Origin: Tulasnella sp. 424
Lineage: Eukaryota; Basidiomycota; Agaricomycetes; Cantharellales; Tulasnellaceae
NCBI GenBank assembly: GCA_019633425.1
Contig: WSUB01000283.1
Location: 1 to 34,872, forward strand
DNA length: 34,872 nt
Direction of reading: 5' to 3'
Part shown: positions 11,511 through 21,585 of the stretch, one piece after another
How positions within the stretch are numbered: position 1 is the stretch's first letter
Layout of the letters: each line of letters begins with the position of its first letter
The notes under the pieces: model-generated
Databases searched by the model: none
What the model was told of the DNA's origin: nothing
The model's input: the letters and a program-made list of their open reading frames with translations, nothing else
Position numbers and translations under genes: made by a program

Positions 11511-12338
11511 GTCATCATTCTCGTTAAACAAAGCCAGTGCGCGATGGCTCAATCATGTCATGTGCCTTACGTAGCCTCGACTCTACTGGCGAAGAGTGAT
11601 TCAGCTGGACCACTTCTTGTCTCGGACTTCGGGCGCTGTATTAATGAGACTCATCCCGTCTTTTCCTCCTTTACCGAATCGCACACATGAAGGCGTATTT
11701 TTAACGCTTCTTCGCCCATGCTTAAAGCGTCCAACACGTGCATGACATGGCACTTCCCACCCGCTCTTTCCCTGTTACCCAAATCAGTCTATTTCTCTTC
11801 TTCTCTCATGTTCTGTCAGTCCTGTTTATATGTTGAGACGAATCTTACAAAATATTTCCGCTGCTGGTAGTTGGCACGGCTGAATACAACTGGCTCCCGT
11901 ACTTCGCGCGAGCGCTCCACCAATTACTAGGAGCTCATAACGTCCAGCACTCTAGGATTCAGATCCCCGAAGTAATGGGGTAATTTAGAAGGGCACGAGT
12001 TGTCTAAGATTTCATAATGAAAAATAGGGAACGGAAAGGAAAGGAAGATCAGAAAACACAATCGAAGAAAGGCTAGAAACCTATATGTCACAGACATATG
12101 GACAATTTCGAAGTGTTATAACGATAAATAACGTTGCCTTTGGCTTTGACAGAACTGCCAGGCGACGAGAATAGCTAAGAGTAACGCGTAAAAACACTAT
12201 CGTTCCATCATCACGTCGGTCAAACTAAGCTTGGTTCGTAAGAGAAATACTAAAGAAGGAAAGGCAAAAATCCTGTTATAATAATGCTGATTCCTTTTCC
12301 CTCAACAAAATGAAAGAAAGAAACCCGGGTAATCAATC
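11511..12338. other. Intergenic 3' flank of gene 2
   Basis: Collinear with 2654-3627 and 18054-18921. No ORF is conserved among the three copies. It probably contains the 3' UTR of gene 2 and, on the minus strand, the 3' UTR of the former transporter gene. Confidence 0.55.
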
Positions 12339-13924
12339 AGCGCCTCACCGAAGACCCGAACATCTCGCTTGACGCAGACCCCGAGCTCCTATGCCCATCC
12401 GATCCTGCCATCCCAGACATGGCAAGCCCAGCGTTCGACTGATTCCGGCTCGGAGGCTTAGACGGATAGAGTGACGCCTGGGAGCCGGTACGGTTGAGCG
12501 GGGTTCCGTCGACTCCACCAGTCGCGATGGGGAAGTATCCTCCTTGACCGTTAGATGAAGGGACTTGAAGAACGGCTGATGAAGCCTTTAGCAGCGGTAG
12601 TGATCGATCCGGGCGTGGGGAGAGGAGATTTCCTCTTTGGGTTCATGTCGCCGAGGTTGGGTTGGTTCGGGTCGACGGGTGATCCGGGGACGTTGGCGGA
12701 CTTGCGTCCACTGGCAAGACAGCGACGAGAGGCTAACCCTCGTGCACGACCCTTCATCCCCGCCCAACTTCTCGTGAACGACCTCCCTAGGTTTCTCCGC
12801 ACAGGTTGGTTGTAGAGCCACGTGGCAGCGAGGACGATGCTGGACCCGACGACAAACGGAACCGTGATGCTGAAGTAGAATAGGGCGACGGAGGCGAGGA
12901 ACGAGATGGTAATGCTCAAGCTCGTCGCGAAACCCTTCCTGATGTTGTCGGCGTATTTGATGACCACCGCGGTAGCCCTCCAAACACCCGCATCAGGGCC
13001 ATAGCCCACGCCCATCCACCGAAGTTCCCGAACGGGTTCCAGAACCATCCGCCTGACGATGCTGAAGTCGAGTTTCTGGAGAAGAATACAGGGATGAGGG
13101 TCGGAAGGAGGGAGAATAGAAAAAGGTGGATGTTGCGGACGCACAGGTCGGATTGAGATCCTTTGAGGACCATCTTGAAGTAGACTCTTGCCAGGCTGCA
13201 CGGAACGCAGGCGGAGGAAACTGCCAAGAGTCCTTTCAAAGGGTTTATGGACATGTTTCACGATCGAATTTCCACCGCTGCTACCACCGTGCGCCGCAGC
13301 GCTTGTTTAGACCTGCACGACCCCAACTCCAATCGCCAATCCAACAGACTGAGCCATTTCACGGTGCTTAACCGCTTCCTCAATATCAGGACGCTGAACC
13401 CGTCCGTGGTGAAAATCTTCATCTGGTACGTCACTTGGCACGTCGCCATGTCCGAAATTCGAAGCGGCAGCGAATTGCAGGTTGTTTTGAATGACGTGCA
13501 CGATCTCCTGGATAGACAACTTCCAGCAGTCCGGGCTGAGCACCTCTCCGCCAAGCCTCCTAAAGCGCCCAATTAGCCGGCTGGTCGAGCGCACGAGGGA
13601 GGATAGGGAGGCTGCTGCGACTGCGCGCTTGGACTTGGCGAGCAAGGTGTATTCGGCTCCAGGAGCGGTTGTGACAGGGGTCGTGGCGATTCGGGTTCTG
13701 TCGGTGTGTGGTTTGGTGAGCAGGGGAGCAATGAGGAGGGCGGTGGATCCTTTGAGGAGTTCGTTGAAAAGGACCGCGACTTCTGCGGCGTAGGTCTTGG
13801 ACGGTGTGATCGATACGTAGGAATAGTGCATTGCGATGACTAAGGTAGCATATTGAAGGGCGAGAGTGACGAGTCCGATCAATTCAAAAGTGTTTGAATG
13901 GGTGTGATGTGGCGGGTGAGCCAA
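12339..13924 (-). pseudogene. Nucleotide-sugar transporter (SLC35A-like) pseudogene, unit 2
   Basis: Best-preserved transporter remnant. In minus-strand order: helix 1 region LVTLALQYATLVIAMHYSYV near 13875, AEVAVLFNELLKGSTALLI near 13780, VHVIQNNLQFAAASNFG near 13470, a shift of frame to CQVTYQMKIFTTDGFSVLIL near 13430, the KRLSTVKWLSL motif, then SLARVYFKMVLKGSQSDL near 13190, NPFGNFGGWAWA near 13020, AVVIKYADNIRKGFATSL near 12960, and a Ser/Pro-rich tail to about 12339. These are the landmarks of UDP-galactose-type transporters in their normal order. At least three frame changes separate them and not all can be introns, so I call a pseudogene. The original would be a ten-helix Golgi antiporter. 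Confidence 0.78.
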
Positions 13925-14079
13925 ACAAAAGCGGGATGAGGCAGTCAGTCAGCAATGCAATTTCCACCATTTCTTCGACACCACGGACGACCTACGAGGC
14001 GTATTTCAAAATGCATTCCAAACAGCTTGGGCACGCGATCCAGTCTAGGCGCACCAGGAGCCTGAGCTGGAGTATCTAC

Positions 14080-14480
14080 CGAGAGCGAGTCTCCATATCA
14101 TGCATTCGGCTTTTTTCAACGAGACTTTGCTATCGTTCATCATGGTTTGCGGCTGAGAGGAATGAGACCGATGATAAGCTCGCTGGAAAGTGATGACATA
14201 TGGAGAATTCGATATGAAGGTCACTCTTGAACGAGTTCCGCAGTACGAGGATGAGGATAGAGGCATCGGGTGGAAGGGGAGTATGGGCGACCAATAAGAC
14301 GGCGACCCTGAAATTCGTACCTTTCCGCCAAAACCCCATCGACGTCATCGCATGCTAATTACCTCCCGCATCAAATTCCACAACAGCCTCCGTTCCTTCA
14401 AAAGACTATCCAATCGTTCGCTTCTCCTCTTTCCACTGGCCTTGTGGGTCTCCTTCGAGGCGGATGGCTTTAAAGTGTTT
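14080..14480 (+). repeat. Unit-junction repeat, unit 2 copy
   Basis: Matches both 5380-5640 (downstream of transporter remnant 1) and 8150-8480 (upstream of gene 2), and here it is continuous. The frame that is open at 8066-8455 is interrupted here. Its position at both unit borders is what unequal crossing-over between flanking repeats would leave. Confidence 0.55.
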
Positions 14481-14519
14481 CCTCGTGATTCCCGTCGCTT
14501 TGGCCTTGGTCGACCGCTT

Positions 14520-15226
14520 TACTGTACTATTTCGTTAAAACAGGCGCATAAGGGACATCGGGACAAATTTTTTACCGGCATAATGGTACCGGCGCGGCGC
14601 TTTGGGACGGCGCGACTAGAGGGGACTGGGGGACAGATTTTTACCTTACCGGAGCGGTTCCTCGCCAAGGAGGCGGCGGCCGCCCCAAAGCGGTCTGTTG
14701 GTGTCTTAGATACTCTGAGGATCAATATAATTATAGATTTAGACGTTATTTGCCGCTCTTCGGGAGCTTCCAGTCTGAAGAAACCGTTTGTCTGAGAATC
14801 AAAAGCAATGTTGTGCGACGGTTTAATTACGTTGGTGGTAACCGTAATGTTTGTATTTTACACCCTCGTACGACGTATGCATAGTTGTTCCTCTTGTTTC
14901 TCTCATCCAGGACCAACGATCCTAGCAGACGTCCAAAGCAGTGGTAAGTATCCATGTCTTGCTAAATTTGGCCATCGCGCCCGGTTCCTTGGGAATCGAG
15001 CTAAGGTTTTCTATTGTCGCTTGAGAACCCATTACATGAAGAGTTCTTGTTAGTAAGTATTCTCTGTATAGCTAGGTGAGCCTTATTGTGATCTTTATTT
15101 CTTACCGGTGGGGACACTTGTCCCGACCGGCTGAGACCCTCGGGACCGGGGGACATTTTCAAAATTTACCGGTCCGGATCGGGGGTTGGGACACGGGACA
15201 TCCTGTTTTAACGAAATAGTACAGTA
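14520..15226. mobile_element. Non-autonomous TIR element (703 bp, TA target duplication)
   Basis: The element at 14522-15224 has perfect 23-bp terminal inverted repeats (CTGTACTATTTCGTTAAAACAGG) and is flanked by TA on both sides (14520-14521, 15225-15226). The paralogous DNA before gene 2 shows the uninterrupted site CACTTTACTCC at 8694-8702, so boundaries and target duplication are well supported. Inside, GGGAC/GTCCC and TTACCGG motifs recur near both ends (for example at 14560-14590, 14625-14655, 15100-15130, 15145-15180). No transposase is encoded. TA duplication is typical of Tc1/mariner-type elements, but the TIR is not one I can assign. It inserted after the gene 2/gene 3 duplication, or was lost precisely from the other copy. 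Confidence 0.85.
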
Positions 15227-15693
15227 CTCCTCTCGTGACTCTCTCTATACATCCACTCCGTCGAAGTCTCTTGCACCCCCCGGGCGTTATCTCTCCCCCC
15301 GATATCTGCCCCTTCGCCTTTACCAAATTTAAGCCGCTTTCACGACCCTTATATATATCCCGGTCCTCACCTCTTCGTTCATGCTATTTTTCTTTTACAG
15401 ACAGCACATTTAACGAATTGCGATCTCGTCTCTCTTGTCACTTAATTTTTTTTTCCCTGGCCAAACCTTCTTGGACAGCTGTCGAAAGTCGAGGTTTCGG
15501 GTGTGAGTGGGTCAAGGCCGGACGGGCTAGGGAACTCCGCCGGGAGGTCGGCCTGTGGCTGTGCCCCAATCGCCGCGTGGATGCCTCAAGGCAAGTCCCA
15601 ACCCAACGCTTTCGTTCTTCTTCCACCACCTCCCCCGACAGCGAGAAAGACATAACCACCTTGATATCAAAGCCACCTCAGCTACTATTTTCG
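15227..15693 (+). promoter_or_regulatory. 5' flank of DUF6535 gene 3
   Basis: Collinear with 8699-9124. It contains TTATATATATCCCGG near 15350, a possible TATA element, and a CTTTTACAG string near 15393. The frame upstream of the chosen ATG is open, but I use the MNATAQ start shared with the other copies. The 703-bp inverted-repeat element ends immediately upstream and separates this flank from its more distal part. Confidence 0.45.
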
Positions 15694-18053
15694 ATGAACG
15701 CTACCGCTCAAAACCCACTAAACCCTCTTGTCTTCGAAGTTCCGGACCCAACCGAAGAGTTCGGGCAAGACGGCAGCAAATTCTACCGCTGCTACGATGC
15801 CCTCGCAGATGAAATAGATGACGACATGGTCGAAAGATTAAAGGGGCAACTCGATGGATTGCTAATTTTCGTGAGTAAATGGATCATTCGTATGCAAACG
15901 GTCTCCTAAGTGCACCACATCCGATATACAGGCTGGTCTTTTCGCAGGTGTCAATACCGCCTTCCTTGCCCTCACCCTTCCTCTGTTGTCCGCCGACCCC
16001 GCTGATGACGCTAACGCTTTACTCGCCCAAATTTTAATCCAATTGGCCGCAGGGAGGAACGACAGCGTGCCAACCAACTCCGCACTTCCTTCCGCGGGGT
16101 TCTCCCCTGCCGGCAACATCTTCACTATCAACGCGCTCTTCGCGTTGAGCCTCGCATTTGCAATTATCTCCTCCTTCCTGGCGGTTCTGGGTCGACAGTG
16201 GCTCTTCTACTACCGCAAACGTAGTGGGGGTGGTGCAGAACGCCAGCGGTGGGAGCAGCTCAAGCGGTACCTCGGAGCCGAACGGTGGCAGCTTGAGCCC
16301 ATCTTGGACGATGTCCTTCCGTCCCTCCTCCAAATTGGCCTCATCATTTTCTGCGTATCGCTCCTCCTCTACCTTCGCCATCTCAGCCCTGCCATCTCCA
16401 TGATCGTCGGAATACCCCTGTACGTGGGTCTCGCATTCTTCGTCGGCAGCGCACTCTGCACTAGCTGGGACAAGTTTTGTCCGTTCCACAGTCCGCTCTC
16501 TCATATGCTCTTCTGGAGCGCTCGTAAGATACGCTCAGCTTGGGCCACGGTCAAGGCGTTGAAGTGGGACCATATCAGCTCCTTTTCTTTCAAACCGTTG
16601 CTGAATGTATTAATCCACGGTCGAGTTGAGGAATCTCTGCAGGCCCTCCAAGCCATCGCTCTCCAACGAGCCATTTCTACATCCGATGACCCACTAACTC
16701 TTCTCAGCGCTACAGCAAACATCTTCGCGATCACAACTGTCGCCCAAATGGAGCACCTATGGAGTGATAGACCATTCCGGGAGCGTTTCCTTGACCAATT
16801 ACGAAATTCATATTCCCGATGGTTGCAACTTCGAGGTCAAGATCAAGTCAATTTCGCAACGGCCGTCCAGCGGCTGTACTGCGCTGCCGCGGCCCACTGT
16901 ATTCTTCTCCTTGACATTGACTTTGTTGAATTTGAATACACGGTACGTGCTGTCCGGAAAGCATCAGTCTTAATTCCCAGTTCACAAATTCTGAACTCTC
17001 CGGCTTGCCTGATTCAATGCACCCTCGCATTCTCGATACTCCAATTCTATACGTATACTCCCTCCGCCGAGACCATCAATACCATCCGCAACCACCTAGT
17101 GATCTACTCTAACGGCCAGAAACATCAAGACTGGAAGTTCCTCGGCGTCCTCTCCTTCATCGTTTCCAATCTTCCTGTTTTGAAAGACATCTACACCGAT
17201 TCACTTGAATCTTTTCGGAAGGCATACAGATGGTCCGTAAACCATGGATCGATGATTCCTTTCCGAGTGGGTTGACCATACACTTCGGTTCCAATAGGGA
17301 CACAGAACATGCTGCGGTGACGCTCAGGAAGGCATTCGATGTTTTGGTTGACCCCGAGTCTGGAGACCGCATTGACCTTGACCATATCCTGATCAACATA
17401 CTACAATATGCCCACCAAATGATCACTGGTGACCACACTCACCTGGAACGCACGTTCGCCCTGTTAGGAAGCTGTGAACATGTTCTGCAAGATACGGGGC
17501 TCCCGGAGGCAGGACCGGAAATCATAAGGAAGATTCGGTTCGACTTGGCACAAGTTTGGGAGCGAGAGTGCGATGTTTGCGCGGCAAGAACGGGGTGCGT
17601 TGGCTGGCGATGACTGCTTGGCTCGAGTTGATCCACCCTCCCTGCAGGTTCTATAACGTCCCAACACGCCTCTTTGATATGCTAAACAATTATTTCCAAA
17701 GGGTCCGAGCCACTTATCCAGCCGACCTTGGATACGATGAATCGGTCATAATTCTGCGAATATTTGGTCCGCCCACTCATAAGCTTTTCTCTCATGGCCC
17801 ATATGACTGGAAAGAACGGAGGGTGATACGTCAAAAGCGCAAAGAGTTCCGCAACATGTTCAACGAGTTCGTGATGGAGGTTGATGCTCTCTCTCGTCGG
17901 AACCAGGTTCGAATTTCCTTGCATTCTAGATATCTCATATTTCCTGACCTTTCCCCCCAGAATCATGTGAGGCGTGTTCGAGATCCGGACGAACGTTGGT
18001 GCCATTGGCAAGAGCAGTCAGCGTCGATCTGGGATTTGTATTCTCTTCCGTAA
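15694..18053 (+). CDS. DUF6535 domain membrane protein, tandem copy 3
   Basis: Exons 15694-15870, 15932-17232, 17298-17594, 17648-17906 and 17961-18053, 708 aa. Architecture is as in copies 1 and 2. At intron 3 the ancestral acceptor (TTTAG|T in copies 1 and 2) is destroyed here (CTATAAC), and an upstream CTGCAG at 17642-17647 serves instead. That adds three residues (GFYNVPTR versus SIPTR or DIPTR) and keeps the frame. Intron 2 (17233-17297, 65 nt) must be spliced to avoid a stop at 17275. The protein is the most divergent in the third hydrophobic segment (ISMIVGIPLYVGLAFFVG). No inactivating change is visible. Confidence 0.86.
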
Positions 18054-18921
18054 GTCGTTATTCTCGTTAAACAAAGCTCGTGTGCGATGGCTCAATCAGG
18101 TCATGTGCTTTACGTAGTCCCGATCGTTACTTCTGGAGCAGCGATGACAACTTTTGATCCTGCTCCGTCTGAGAACGAAGGAAAAGCTGTTCAGTTGGAC
18201 CACTTCTTGTCCTGTACTTCGTGCGCCGTGCTAATCGGACTTTTTCCGTCTCACCGAATCGCACGTATACGCACTCATGTGGCAGGCGTATCATAACGTT
18301 TCTTTGCCCATGTTTCAAAGTGCCCAACACGCGCACGACACGGGATTTCCCACTCGCCCTTTGCCAGTTTACCCAAATCTGTTTATTTCTCTTCTCATGT
18401 TTTCTCAGTACTGTTTGTATGTCGGGACAAATGCTTATAAAATGTTTCAGCTGCTGGTGGTCGACGCGCCGGAAGGCCAGGCTCGCGCACTTCGCGCGAG
18501 GCCACGCCAATTAGAAGCTCATAAACAACTAGGATTCAGGTCCCCGAATTAATGAGGTGATTTAGAAAGGCACGACCTGTCTAAGATTTTGATAATGAAA
18601 AATAGAGAAAAGAAATGAAAGGAAAAGAAGATCATAAAACACAACCGAAGAAACCTATATGTCACAGACAATGTACAATCTCGAAGTTTTATAACGATAA
18701 CTATCGTCGCCCTGGCTTTGGCAGAACGCCGGAGCCGGGCAATGAGAATAGCTAAGAGTAAACGTGTAAAAAACACTATCGTTCCATCATCACATCAACA
18801 CCGTCGGTCGAACTAAGCTTGGCTCGTAAGAGAAATACTAAAAAAGGAAAGACAGAAAAAACCCCTTATAATAATGCTGATTCATCTCCCCTCTACAAAA
18901 AGAAAGAAAACCGGTAACCGT
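18054..18921. other. Intergenic 3' flank of gene 3
   Basis: Third copy of the DNA between the DUF6535 gene and the transporter remnant; collinear with 11511-12338. No conserved ORF. Confidence 0.55.
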
Positions 18922-19280
18922 TCAGCGCCTCAAAGACGACCCGAAAATCTCACTTGACGCAGACCCCGAGCTCCTATGCCTAGCCGATCCGGCCATCCCA
19001 GTCGTGGCAAGCCCAGCGTTTGAATCATTCCGGCTCGGAGGTTTAGACGTATAGAGTGACGCCTTCGAACGAGTACGGTTGAGGGGTGTTCCGTTTACTC
19101 CGCCGGTCGCGACGGGGAAGTATCTGCCTTGACCGTTGGATGAAGGGCTCGAAGGACGGCTGATGAAGCCTTTAACAGCGCAAGCGATCGATCCTAGTGT
19201 GGGGAAAGGGGATTTCTTCTTTGGGTTCATGTCGTCGAGGATCGGTTGGCTCGGGTCGACGGATGATCCGGGGACGTTGA
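18922..19280 (-). pseudogene. Truncated nucleotide-sugar transporter remnant, unit 3
   Basis: Only the C-terminal tail remains: PGSSVDPSQPILDDMNPKKK, then GFISRPSSPSSNGQG, then GNASP-like Ser-rich sequence ending SSEIFGSSLRR at 18922. It aligns with the tail of the unit 2 remnant. Similarity ends abruptly at about 19279 (GGGGACGTTG), and unrelated DNA follows. No membrane helices are left. Its tail frame is still open, unlike unit 2, so it was truncated by a rearrangement more than by point decay. Confidence 0.7.
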
Positions 19281-20120
19281 CACAAGGCGCAGGAACACCT
19301 CTGAACTGGTCGAGAGTGAAAGCCGACGGAAAACCGAGCTTAGCTCCGTTCGGCCTCGGTCTTTGAGGTGACCAAACGGCCGAGGAGTTGTGACAAGCGT
19401 TACGCGATGCGAGCACGAGTTTGATCAGAGTTCATGAACAAAATTACGAGTTGGTTTGGCGTAGATTCTGATGCCATTGTCGTCGCCATGCAGAGGTTAA
19501 AGCAGAAGCCAATTAGATAGAAAGTCGTATTGATACAGAGTTCTCGGGGTCTTCAGACCGCGTCGCGCATGATCTGAAACTCCGGCAGTGCAGAGGATAA
19601 TCCGATTTCCAATTGAGGTTGAAAGGGAATTCAATAGGAGGCAAAATGGGGGGCAAATAGAAACTAAATGGAGGTCAATCTGGTTTCAAAGGCAGTCCGA
19701 TCAAAGTCAAAGGGAGACCAATAAATGATTAACACCTCGCCAAGGGGAGGACAACCGAACGTGAGGGCGAGCACAATAGATGGCCGAAAAGGGTCCAGAG
19801 AGCTGAAGAAAAATCGATATAATTTGTATAAAAGCAGGCTTGTGTACACAGCTCCGATTCTTCCTGAGAGTCGGGGACTGGCGCGTGCGCTGCTACGATA
19901 CTGAAGCGAGACCTACCGACGGCCCGACAGAGGGAGATGGGCATCGACACCAGAGTCAACGTTGACGCTGTCGTGAAAAACACTCACAAAGGCTGCTGGG
20001 CCGGGAGCAAACTTCTTGGCTATGAGTCAAGCTCTTTATTATCAAACTCGAATAACAAAATGACACCATTTCGCAATATAAGATCGGTACCCTCCACTGT
20101 CGAATTTCCCTCACTTCATC
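19281..20120. other. Unassigned DNA beyond the tandem array
   Basis: First stretch outside the array. Short minus-strand frames at 19664-19983 lack motifs. A run of GGAGGNNAAAT-like phrases (GGAGGCAAAATGGGGGGCAAA, GGAGGTCAATC) lies near 19635-19720. Part of this must be the promoter of the gene starting at 20121. I see nothing else. Confidence 0.35.
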
Positions 20121-20779
20121 ATGTCCAGTTCCAACACCCCCACAGATCAAACGCTCTCCTTCTCCCCAGTCCGTAACTTAGCCCTTCGTCGACATGTTTC
20201 CCAGTTCTCCCCATACCTTTATGAACCTCGATCACTTGTATCAGGTCGTCGCACTGCACCTCTAACCCCTCAATACCCCTTGGGGACTTCGGACAGCGAG
20301 TCTACCGCGTCATCGGACTCCGGCTCCACAGGAACGACAGGCAGTATTGGCGACGACTCAACAGTCTCGACGCTCAATGCGATTGAGGGCCAGACAAGGT
20401 GAGAATGGAAGGCTAGGATCATTAAAGAATGAAAAGCTGAAACATCCAAAGTCTCCATACCATGCTTACCTTCGACGAGACCTATGAAGTCACCCAGAGT
20501 CGTAGCTCCGTGCCACTCAAGATGGCCGACCTCCTGCCTCCCAAGAACGTTGCCGATGTACGTGTCAACACTACGAAAGCCGGGCAAGTTCAAACCTGGG
20601 TCGCTCACACTCAGGACGACGACCGTGGTAAGAGAAAGCTGGGGTGGACGATTGGGTTTGACCGATGCCCGCATCCAACTCATACCGGCTACGTTTGGAG
20701 ATCTGAGAAAGGGAAGTGGGCGTCAGCTACAACAATTAGAAATGCAAAGTATGTGGCTCGAAATTCTGCACGGGAATGA
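20121..20779 (+). CDS. Hypothetical 201-aa protein, two exons
   Basis: Exons 20121-20398 and 20452-20779. The intron (53 nt) has donor GTGAGA, branch-like GCTGAAAC and acceptor AAAG, and joining restores one frame. The N-terminal half has a stretch (about residues 50-80) very rich in Ser, Thr, Gly and Asp (SDSESTASSDSGSTGTTGS), probably disordered. The C-terminal half is basic and mixed (KLGWTIGFDRCPHPTHTGYVWRSEKG, shown only in part here as the GFDRCPHPTHTGYVW core). It has no signal peptide, membrane segment or recognised domain. The start is the first ATG of the frame after a pyrimidine-rich stretch. The gene has a plausible structure but no family. Confidence 0.5.
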
Positions 20780-20920
20780 TATACAATTTGTCTTCTGCTT
20801 CTCTTTGCGTACCGTGCCGCATCGCGTCTTCCGATTTGCCATTGACCGACCACAGACGAACGGAAATACACTGAATAAATAGCTCGAAATCACCATAAAG
20901 AAATACATGCGAATAGTATG

Positions 20921-21200
20921 CTATTGCTCTACCCGGAGCTCTTCAACTGCAGCAGCATTGGTGGTGGCGGTTGTCGCTTTCTGGGCAGCTAGAGCATTTC
21001 GGTGCTCGTATTTACAAAGAACGGCGTTGACCTTCTGCTCTGCTGAGATAGAGACCATCAGCATCTTCTTGTTCAAGTCAAATTGTTCACTGTAAGCATC
21101 GCAGTGCGGGTTTACCTTTCGAGGAAAGAAGAGTGACCTACCTGCAATCTTCCCAAAGCTCTTCACCCAAACCTTGGACAAAAAGGGGGTCTTCCTCCTC
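20921..21200 (-). CDS. Possible 3' exons of an unknown minus-strand gene
   Basis: Reading minus, a frame ending LGEELWEDC at 21142 joins through a 52-nt intron (21141-21090; donor GTAGGT, acceptor CTTACAG) to SEQFDLNKKMLMVSISAEQK and an Ala/Thr-rich end (NAAAVEELRVEQ), with stop at 20921. The intron looks real. Upstream, the same frame meets a stop (TGA) near 21225 just after an ATG, and a GATATAAA box lies near 21260. The start is therefore unresolved, or the gene is broken. No known family. Confidence 0.35.
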
Positions 21201-21585
21201 TAGGGTCTCGAGGTTCGCAAGGTGGACTCAGTAGACAAGCATAGACGTCGGGTAGAGCTTTATATCCCCCCTCTTCCACTTATCGAGGCACATACGAATC
21301 TACTGTTGGACTGATCTCAAATTAGACAACGCAATCGGAGGTGTCAATCAAGACTGTCACGTACTGCAGTAAAACGAGAGCAATGCTCACAGTGTCACAA
21401 AACGCCTTGGAGTGGAGCTATCCCGAATGGTATTCCGTACTTTGGGAGTCCCAAAGGCTAAGTTTTGTCCTGGCATGCGGAAACCACTGTTTTCAACCCG
21501 GGCAACTGTGGAGTGGAACGAACCTTGAGAACTCGCGTTGTTTCACACAAATCGACATTTGTTACCGACCATGACACCATAACCG

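Noticed and set aside
14352..14795. 147-codon plus-strand ORF
   Set aside because: It crosses the left border of the TIR element and so is a chance fusion of flank and element.
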